The notes beneath the pieces were generated by a model. That model did not search any database. It saw only the letters and a list, made by a program, of their open reading frames with translations, and was not told where the DNA came from. Source: Pyxidicoccus sp. MSG2 (GTDB lineage Bacteria > Myxococcota > Myxococcia > Myxococcales > Myxococcaceae). Taken from it: a DNA stretch of 64,000 nucleotides. The stretch is from NCBI RefSeq assembly GCF_026626705.1, contig NZ_JAPNKC010000001.1:8140001-8204000 (forward strand). Direction: 5' to 3'. The translations under genes were made by a program, and so were the position numbers. Below, one piece after another: positions 58,924-64,000 of the stretch (the stretch's first letter is position 1; each line of letters opens with the position of its first letter).

Positions 58924-59724
58924 TCAGAAGCGGCCCATCAACCCGAGCCGGGGCCCATGCTCCGTCATGCCCGCGAGGGGCACCACCCGGACCTGGGAGT
59001 GACGGGAGATGGGGGGCTGCGGGGCGGCGGGCCCGGACGCCTGGGACAATTCGTAGCCCACGGTGGCGCCTGCAACGGGCATCACCAGCAGCGCGAGCGA
59101 GAGCGCGTCACTGTTGCCCGAGTCCAGCACCAGCGAGCCCAGCAGCGCGCCGCCCCATCCCACGAGGCTGCCGCCGGCGGTGGCGAGGAACTGGCCCTTG
59201 CCGCCCATGAGCCGGCCGCCCACCCACGTGCCCGCGGGGATGCCAATCAACACGCCGGTGAAGCCACCCACGAGCGACACGACGCGACAGTCGTCACAAC
59301 CCACCGTGGGTAGCGCCAGGACATAGCCTGCCACCAGCCCCACGGTGCCCGCCACGATTCCGCCAGCGGTGCCTCCCACCAATTCCACCGCCACGCGGGG
59401 CACGGGGTCCTCGGCGCGCGCGGCGGCGCGGACGGGGCGGGCGGGCTCGCTCACGGTGGTGGAGGGCACTTCCCCTCGCCCCGACGGCTCGCGGGTGTCC
59501 TCGCCCTCGGGGGGCGGCGTCTGGCGGGATGGCCGGTCCGACGTCCCCGACGAGGGGACGGGGATGAGCGGCGGCGGGGTCAGCTCGGTGACGGGGGCCT
59601 CGGCCGGCTCGGCTTCGGACCCCTCGGCGGGCTCGTCCCCGGGCGTCTCCTGTCCCCAGGCGGCACCGGTACCCGTGAGGACGAGGACGGCCAGCCAGGT
59701 GGAGAGCACGCGCGGAGGCTTCAC
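58924..59724 (-). CDS. Predicted secreted or membrane protein with Pro-rich linker and glycine-rich repeats
   Basis: 266 aa from the GTG at 59724, beginning VKPPRVLSTWLAVLVLTGTGAAWG, a signal peptide. A long Pro/Glu-rich linker (about 30-110) leads to glycine-rich segments (TVGLVAGYVLALPTVG, GGFTGVLIGIPAGTWVGGRLMG) that look like glycine-zipper membrane motifs. There is no recognised enzyme domain. It lies 38 bp downstream of the FTR1 fusion in the same direction and may belong to that operon. The function is unknown. Confidence 0.6.
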   Translation of the reverse strand: MKPPRVLSTWLAVLVLTGTGAAWGQETPGDEPAEGSEAEPAEAPVTELTPPPLIPVPSSGTSDRPSRQTPPPEGEDTREPSGRGEVPSTTVSEPARPVRAAARAEDPVPRVAVELVGGTAGGIVAGTVGLVAGYVLALPTVGCDDCRVVSLVGGFTGVLIGIPAGTWVGGRLMGGKGQFLATAGGSLVGWGGALLGSLVLDSGNSDALSLALLVMPVAGATVGYELSQASGPAAPQPPISRHSQVRVVPLAGMTEHGPRLGLMGRF

Positions 59725-59762
59725 CGGGGCGACGCTACCGCAAGGCGGGGCCGGCCGTCGCG

Positions 59763-61613
59763 TCAGCTCGCGGAGACCTCGGGCACGCGCTGCGCGCGGG
59801 CCCGGCGGCGCAGCAGCAGCCAGACGAGGGGGGCCGCGGCCAGCAGCGCCTGCGGGACCAGCGACACCGCGTCCGGGTAGATGCCCAGCAGGTCCACGGT
59901 GATGAAGCGCAGCGGCACCAGCGGCAGCGCGCCCACCTCCTGCAGCGAGTGCAGGCCCTTGCCCAGCAGCATGACAGCGGTGACGACGAGGACGATGGTG
60001 GACACGTTGAAGAGCGTCTTCATGGGCAGCCGGTAGCCCATGCGGTTGACGAAGAGGACCAGCACGAGGATGGCCACCACACCGAGGAGCGCGCCCCAGG
60101 CCACGCCCGCCGGAGAGTCCAGCGCGAGCCCCTGGAGGAAGATGGCCGTCTCGAAGCTCTCGCGCAGCACCGCGGTGAAGGAGATGAAGAACAGGCCCGC
60201 CATGCTGCCGCGCCCCAGCGCGCCCTGCATCTTCTGGCGCAGCTCGCCCATGAACTGGCTCATGTTGGAGCGCGCGTTGAGCCACAGCGCGGCGTACACC
60301 AGCATGACCACCGCCAGCAGCGCCGCCAGGCCCTCCATCCACTCGCGCTGCGCACCGGCCAGCAGGTGGCGGCCCAGCACGTAGGAGATGGCGCCGACGA
60401 CGAGCGCGGAAATCCACCCGGCCTGCACCACGCGGATGTGCTCGGTGGCCTTCATCTTCTTCAGCGCCGCCAGCAGCGCGGCGACGATGATGGTGGCCTC
60501 GAAGCCCTCGCGCAGCATGATGAGCAGCGTCAGCCACATCGTGGACACCAGGTCCGCCGCGCTGCCCGTGCTCCGGCGCGCCTGGTCCAGCAGGGAGATG
60601 AGCTCGCGTCCCTCGTCCTGCAGATGGGGGCTGCCGCTCTCCGCCGCCAGCCGCGCCTGGAGGAAGGCCTTCTCCATGCGCATCACCAGCTCCGGGTCCC
60701 TGGAGCGCAGCTTGGGCTCCACCGGCTCCACGCCGTTGAGGTACGCGTCCAGCAGGGCCGCCTTCGCGGCCGCGCTGTTTCCGGCGGCGCCCTGGCGCAT
60801 GGCCTCTTCGATGCCTGCGCGCGCGAGCAGCAGGGAGCGCTCCTCGTCCGCGTCCGGCAGCTTGCGGCGCAGGCAGGCGAGGTGCTCCTGGCCGTACTCC
60901 TTCACCAGGTCGTCATCGGTGGAGTTGGCCAGGCGCTCCAGCGAGGCGCTCGGCGGAGTGCCCTCGCAGGGGGGCTGGCGCAGGGTGAAGACGAAGAAGG
61001 CCAGCGACCAGCGCTCCTCCTCGGAGAGGGTGGGGTAGGACGGCATCGACGTGCCCGGCACGCCGAAGCTGGTGGTGTTGAAGGCCTTGTAGGGGGTGAG
61101 GCCGCCCATCAGCTCGGCGTCCTGGAACTTCGCGGGGGCGGGCTCCATGTTCGCGGCGATGGGCACGTCCGCGTGGCCGTCCACGCCGTGGCACGCCGCG
61201 CAGTTGGTCTTGTAGAGCGCTTCGCCGCGCTTCAGGTCCGGCAGACGGCGCGGGCTGCGGGCGAGGCCACCGGCCAGCACCAGGTCCTCCACCAGCGCGC
61301 CGCAGTCCCGGCTGACGCCCGGCGCGTCCTGGGCGTGGTCCACCCGCGCCTGGATGGCCTGCACGCGCGGCAGGAAGGCCTCCGCGGCAGGGCCCAGGCC
61401 CTTCGCCGCGTCCACCGCCTCCGCCGCGAAGCTCTTCTGCTCCGCCAGCTCGAACTCCGACTGGGTCTCGATGGCGTTCGGGTAGTCCGCCTCCAGGTAC
61501 TGGAGGATGCCGATCAGCCGGTGCCAGGTCCGCTCCTCCGAGGTGCCCTCGGCACGCGCCGACAGGGGCAGCACGAACAGCAGGAACAGCACGGACAGGG
61601 CAGCGCGAGTCAT
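59763..61613 (-). CDS. Cytochrome c domain fused to FTR1-family iron permease
   Basis: 616 aa. A signal peptide and helical region (1-120) are followed by a haem c domain: CAACH at 138-142 and a possible distal Met190 in TSMPSYP. From about 355 a seven-helix FTR1 permease follows, with the paired iron motifs REGFE (368-372) and RESFE (484-488). FTR1/EfeU proteins import iron after oxidation. Fusing the haem domain on the outside should couple redox of Fe(II) to transport. A Fur-like box lies about 40 bp upstream of the ATG at 61613. Confidence 0.88.
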   Translation of the reverse strand: MTRAALSVLFLLFVLPLSARAEGTSEERTWHRLIGILQYLEADYPNAIETQSEFELAEQKSFAAEAVDAAKGLGPAAEAFLPRVQAIQARVDHAQDAPGVSRDCGALVEDLVLAGGLARSPRRLPDLKRGEALYKTNCAACHGVDGHADVPIAANMEPAPAKFQDAELMGGLTPYKAFNTTSFGVPGTSMPSYPTLSEEERWSLAFFVFTLRQPPCEGTPPSASLERLANSTDDDLVKEYGQEHLACLRRKLPDADEERSLLLARAGIEEAMRQGAAGNSAAAKAALLDAYLNGVEPVEPKLRSRDPELVMRMEKAFLQARLAAESGSPHLQDEGRELISLLDQARRSTGSAADLVSTMWLTLLIMLREGFEATIIVAALLAALKKMKATEHIRVVQAGWISALVVGAISYVLGRHLLAGAQREWMEGLAALLAVVMLVYAALWLNARSNMSQFMGELRQKMQGALGRGSMAGLFFISFTAVLRESFETAIFLQGLALDSPAGVAWGALLGVVAILVLVLFVNRMGYRLPMKTLFNVSTIVLVVTAVMLLGKGLHSLQEVGALPLVPLRFITVDLLGIYPDAVSLVPQALLAAAPLVWLLLRRRARAQRVPEVSAS

Positions 61614-61652
61614 GGCCCCCGGTCTACCAGCCGAGGGGTTGTGTTTCAATCT

Positions 61653-61667
61653 TGAGAATCAATATCA
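61653..61667 (-). promoter_or_regulatory. Fur-like box upstream of the FTR1 fusion
   Basis: TGAGAATCAATATCA has the 7-1-7 inverted-repeat form of the Fur box (TGATAATnATTATCA) with one change in each arm. It sits about 40 bp upstream of the FTR1-fusion ATG in an AT-rich patch. Iron repression by Fur is the natural reading. Confidence 0.6.
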
Positions 61668-61680
61668 AAATTAAGACGCA

Positions 61681-62052
61681 TCAGACGCTCGATAAGACGG
61701 GACGGGTCGGTCCGGTCCACTGCTCCACCTGGAGCGATTGGATGCGCAGACTGTCCACCTTCCAATCCCCACCCCGGAGCCGGCCGATGGCCAGGGCGCC
61801 GATGGCCAGGGCGCCGATGGCGAGCGCGCCGACGCTGAGCGCCCCCAGGGTGAGGGCGCCCAGGGCGGTGGCACCCGAGGCGAGCGCGGGGAAGACGCGG
61901 GGACGGGGAGCCCGTCGGGCCCGGAGCGAGGAGGCCAGCCGCAGGGAGACGGTGAGCGCGGCGCTGTTGGCGGCGGTGAGCGCGGCGGCGCTGGCCAGGG
62001 CCGCGATGCGCCAGGGGAAGTCGGCGGGACGGGTGGTGATGGCGGTCTGCAT
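61681..62052 (-). CDS. Small basic membrane protein with GALAIG repeats
   Basis: 123 aa. It starts MQTAITTRPADFPWRIAALASAAAL. The central part has near-perfect repeats (ALGALTLGALSVGALAIGAL) encoded by 15-bp tandem units at 61786-61845. These probably form a membrane-associated helix. The C-terminus has alternating hydrophobics (WKVDSLRIQSLQVEQW). No family was recognised. It runs in the same direction as the FTR1 fusion, 67 bp before it, with the Fur box in between. Confidence 0.5.
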   Translation of the reverse strand: MQTAITTRPADFPWRIAALASAAALTAANSAALTVSLRLASSLRARRAPRPRVFPALASGATALGALTLGALSVGALAIGALAIGALAIGRLRGGDWKVDSLRIQSLQVEQWTGPTRPVLSSV

Positions 62053-62173
62053 GCCGTGGAAGTGGGCACGTGCCGACAGGGTGCCAGCAGCCGTGAGGCA
62101 GGGCGCCCGCTCGGACGGGCACTCCCTGGGCGTTCGGGATGTCAGCGGTCGGGGTGAAGGGCGTCCATGCCAC

Positions 62174-62515
62174 ATGGACCTGGATATCCCCGCCCCGAAG
62201 CCCGCCGCGTCGCTGAAGATGTACATCCTCATCCGCGAGTCGGTGCCCACCGGGCATGCCGTGCTGGCGGCGGCGCACGCGTCGCTCGCGGCGTACCTGA
62301 AGTTCAAGGACACGCCCGAGGTGGCCGAGTGGCTCGCCGGTCCGTTCTACAAGTCCGTGTGCCGGGTGTCGGACGCGGAGTTCGAGCAGGGCAGGGCCTG
62401 CGAGGACCACGTGGTGCTCACCGAGTCCTCCCTGGGCGGGCAGGAGGTGGCCATCGCCTTCCGGCCCCGGCGCGAGTGGCCGAAGGCGTTCCGCTTCTTC
62501 CGCCTGTTCAAGTGA
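62174..62515 (+). CDS. PTH2-like small protein (peptidyl-tRNA hydrolase 2-type fold)
   Basis: 113 aa. LKMYILIRESVPTGHAVLAAAHASLAAYLKF resembles the PTH2 family start, and WPKAFRFFRLFK ends the domain. PTH2 enzymes release peptides from tRNA, but some members of this fold have unknown roles, so activity is not assumed. The ATG at 62174 follows a stretch with GTCC and no strong ribosome site. It is divergent from the small GALAIG-repeat gene and convergent with DHFR, separated by 12 bp. Confidence 0.65.
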   Translation: MDLDIPAPKPAASLKMYILIRESVPTGHAVLAAAHASLAAYLKFKDTPEVAEWLAGPFYKSVCRVSDAEFEQGRACEDHVVLTESSLGGQEVAIAFRPRREWPKAFRFFRLFK

Positions 62516-62527
62516 CGCGGACGGGCC

Positions 62528-63007
62528 TCAGCGCTCGTACGTGAGGAACGCGTGGGGCAACTCGGCCTCCGGGTGCTGCGCGTCCTCGACGAGCCGCCAG
62601 CCGGACAGGTCCACCTCGGGGAAGTACGTGTCGCCGGGGAACTCGCGGGCGATGCGCGTGAGGTAGAGCCGGTTCCAGCGGTCCATCGTCTGCGCGTACA
62701 TGTCCGCGCCACCCGCGATGAAGACCTCGTCGTCGCCGCGCGCCCGGGCCAGCAAGAGCGCCTCGTCCACCGAGTGCGCCACCATGACGCCCGGGGGCGC
62801 GTAGTCCTTCTGCCGGGTGACGACGATGAAGGTACGGCCCGGCAGCGGACGGCCGATGGACTCGTACGTCTTGCGGCCCATGACCAGGGTGTGGCCCATG
62901 GTGAGCTTCTTGAAGCGGGCCAGGTCCGCGGACAGTCGCCACGGGAGCTGGTTGCCGGCGCCGATGACCCGGTTGGAAGCCATGGCGACGATGGCGGACA
63001 GTCTCAT
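62528..63007 (-). CDS. folA: Dihydrofolate reductase
   Basis: 159 aa, typical DHFR. The N-terminus MRLSAIVAMASNRVIGAGNQLPW, then RLSADLARFKKLT with the active-site Asp (D28), GRKTYESIG, and FIVVTRQ with the NADPH-binding region. It reduces dihydrofolate to tetrahydrofolate. The start codon overlaps the thyA stop (4 nt), and thyA produces the dihydrofolate this enzyme recycles. Confidence 0.95.
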   Translation of the reverse strand: MRLSAIVAMASNRVIGAGNQLPWRLSADLARFKKLTMGHTLVMGRKTYESIGRPLPGRTFIVVTRQKDYAPPGVMVAHSVDEALLLARARGDDEVFIAGGADMYAQTMDRWNRLYLTRIAREFPGDTYFPEVDLSGWRLVEDAQHPEAELPHAFLTYER

Positions 63008-63798
63008 ACGGCCACGGGCGCCTTGATGGCGGGGTGCGGCTCGTAGCCCTCGAGCGTGAAGTCCTCGTACTTGAAGGCGAACAGGTCCTTCACGTCGGGG
63101 TTGATGCGCATTCGGGGCAGGGGCCGGGGCTCGCGCTGAAGCTGCGTCTTCGCCTGCTCCACGTGGTTGAGGTACAGGTGCGCATCGCCCACGGTGTGGA
63201 TGAACTCGTGCGCCTTCAGGCCCGTCACCTGCGCCACCATCATCGTCAGCAGCGAGTACGAGGCGATGTTGAACGGCAGCCCGAGGAAGATGTCCGCGCT
63301 GCGCTGGTAGAGCTGGCAGGACAGCTTCCCGTCGGCCACGTAGAACTGGAAGAGCACGTGGCAGGGCGGCAGCTTCATGGAGGGCAGGTCCGCCACGTTC
63401 CACGCGCTGACGATGTGCCGGCGCGAGTCGGGGTTCTTCTTCAGCCCCTCCACCAGCCCCTTCATCTGGTCGATGTGTTCACCGTTGGGCGCGGTCCACG
63501 AGCGCCACTGGTGGCCGTAGACGGGACCGAGGCTGCCGTCCGCGTTGGCCCACTCGTCCCAGATGGTGACGTTGTGCGCCTGGAGCGAGTGCACGTTGGT
63601 GTCCCCCGCGAGCATCCACAGCAGCTCGTGGAGGATGGACTTCACGTGCAGCTTCTTCGTGGTGACGAGCGGGAAGCCCTGCGTGAGGTCGAACCGCAGT
63701 TGGTGGCCGAAGACGCTGAGCGTGCCCGTGCCGGTTCGGTCGCCCTTCTTCGCCCCATGGGTGAGGACGTGGTCGACCAGGGACAGATATTGCCGCAT
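63004..63798 (-). CDS. thyA: Thymidylate synthase
   Basis: 264 aa, the same length as E. coli ThyA. RTGTGTLSVFGHQLRFDL and FPLVTTKKLHVKSILHELLWMLAGDTN open the protein, and the catalytic Cys146 is in PPCHVLFQFYV. RSADIFLGLPFNIASYSLL and DAHLYLNHVEQ are standard. It methylates dUMP to dTMP using methylene-tetrahydrofolate. It overlaps folA by 4 nt, forming the classical thyA-folA operon. Confidence 0.97.
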   Translation of the reverse strand: MRQYLSLVDHVLTHGAKKGDRTGTGTLSVFGHQLRFDLTQGFPLVTTKKLHVKSILHELLWMLAGDTNVHSLQAHNVTIWDEWANADGSLGPVYGHQWRSWTAPNGEHIDQMKGLVEGLKKNPDSRRHIVSAWNVADLPSMKLPPCHVLFQFYVADGKLSCQLYQRSADIFLGLPFNIASYSLLTMMVAQVTGLKAHEFIHTVGDAHLYLNHVEQAKTQLQREPRPLPRMRINPDVKDLFAFKYEDFTLEGYEPHPAIKAPVAV

Positions 63799-63900
63799 AC
63801 GGCCATCTAGGATCTGCGCCAGTCTGGATCAAGTCTTTGACGTATCCGTCCGCCTTCCCGTGGACGTCGCACACGCCGTGCCGTTACAAGCCCGCCAACG

Positions 63901-64000
63901 ATGAAGATCTATACGAAGAGTGGAGACGCCGGGGAGACGGGCCTGTTCGGCGGCGGACGCGTCCCCAAGGACGACGAGCGCGTGGACGCGTACGGCGAGG
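63901..64000 (+). CDS. Cob(I)alamin adenosyltransferase, PduO type (partial, C-terminus beyond right edge)
   Basis: The visible 33 codons read MKIYTKSGDAGETGLFGGGRV and continue PKDDERVDAYGE. This is the ATP-binding start of PduO-type adenosyltransferases, with the TKxGDxGxTxLxGG loop. The enzyme makes adenosylcobalamin from reduced cobalamin and ATP. No cobalamin riboswitch was recognised in the 102 bp upstream. It is divergent from the thyA-folA operon. Confidence 0.9.
   Translation, partial: MKIYTKSGDAGETGLFGGGRVPKDDERVDAYGE

Noticed and set aside
63799..63900. Cobalamin riboswitch before the adenosyltransferase gene
   Set aside because: The gap is only 102 bp and no B12-box (GCCACTG-like) was found.

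Overview
The window is high-GC DNA with strong G/C bias at third codon positions, many lipobox lipoproteins, a Hanks-type Ser/Thr kinase, a sigma-54 enhancer-binding protein, a bacterial Thg1-like protein and choice-of-anchor-D surface proteins. Together these point to a myxobacterium (Myxococcota, Myxococcus/Corallococcus type). This assignment is inference from gene content and composition. About 57 protein genes are supported. No rRNA, tRNA, CRISPR array or transposase was seen.

Left part (1-4800): an M1 aminopeptidase lipoprotein cut by the window edge, RNase D, divergent ttcA, a TerB-like protein and a PhnD-like binding protein. Positions 4805-9565 are an AT-richer island with an McrB-like motor, an McrC-like nuclease and a convergent amino-methyltransferase. 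The island is bracketed by a perfect 541-bp direct repeat, because the 3' two-thirds of the PhnD-like gene is present on both sides. This is the clearest horizontally acquired module in the window.

10-35 kb: lipoproteins, a GFA-type protein, a Ser/Thr kinase with a repetitive tail, a 1001-aa choice-of-anchor-D lipoprotein, a hydrolase, an SF1 helicase, a kinase/Thg1-like pair that looks like an RNA end-repair operon, a DUF350/transglutaminase pair, a CAP protein, an S41 peptidase, and an aldehyde dehydrogenase-DUF779 operon. That operon has a well-formed sigma-54 promoter just downstream of its probable activator gene. An AraC regulator/MFS pair and an NTF2-like protein follow.

35-47 kb: two compact lipid or isoprenoid clusters. 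The first has a desaturase and an AUR1/PAP2-like enzyme divergent from a BtaA-like transferase, a GNAT protein and a haem-oxygenase-like diiron protein. The second is a tightly overlapping operon of two UbiA prenyltransferases, an unrecognised protein and a lycopene-cyclase-domain protein. Between them lie a beta-helix secreted protein, YigZ and RarA.

47-64 kb: a YyaL-type thioredoxin-domain protein, a polysaccharide deacetylase, a lipoprotein, a secreted transglutaminase-like protein, an ATP-grasp/GNAT overlapping pair divergent from an HD hydrolase plus a Nudix-MBL fusion, a protein with a histone-H1-like repeat tail, a cytochrome c-FTR1 iron permease fusion behind a Fur-like box, a PTH2-like protein, the thyA-folA operon, and the start of a cobalamin adenosyltransferase gene at the right edge.
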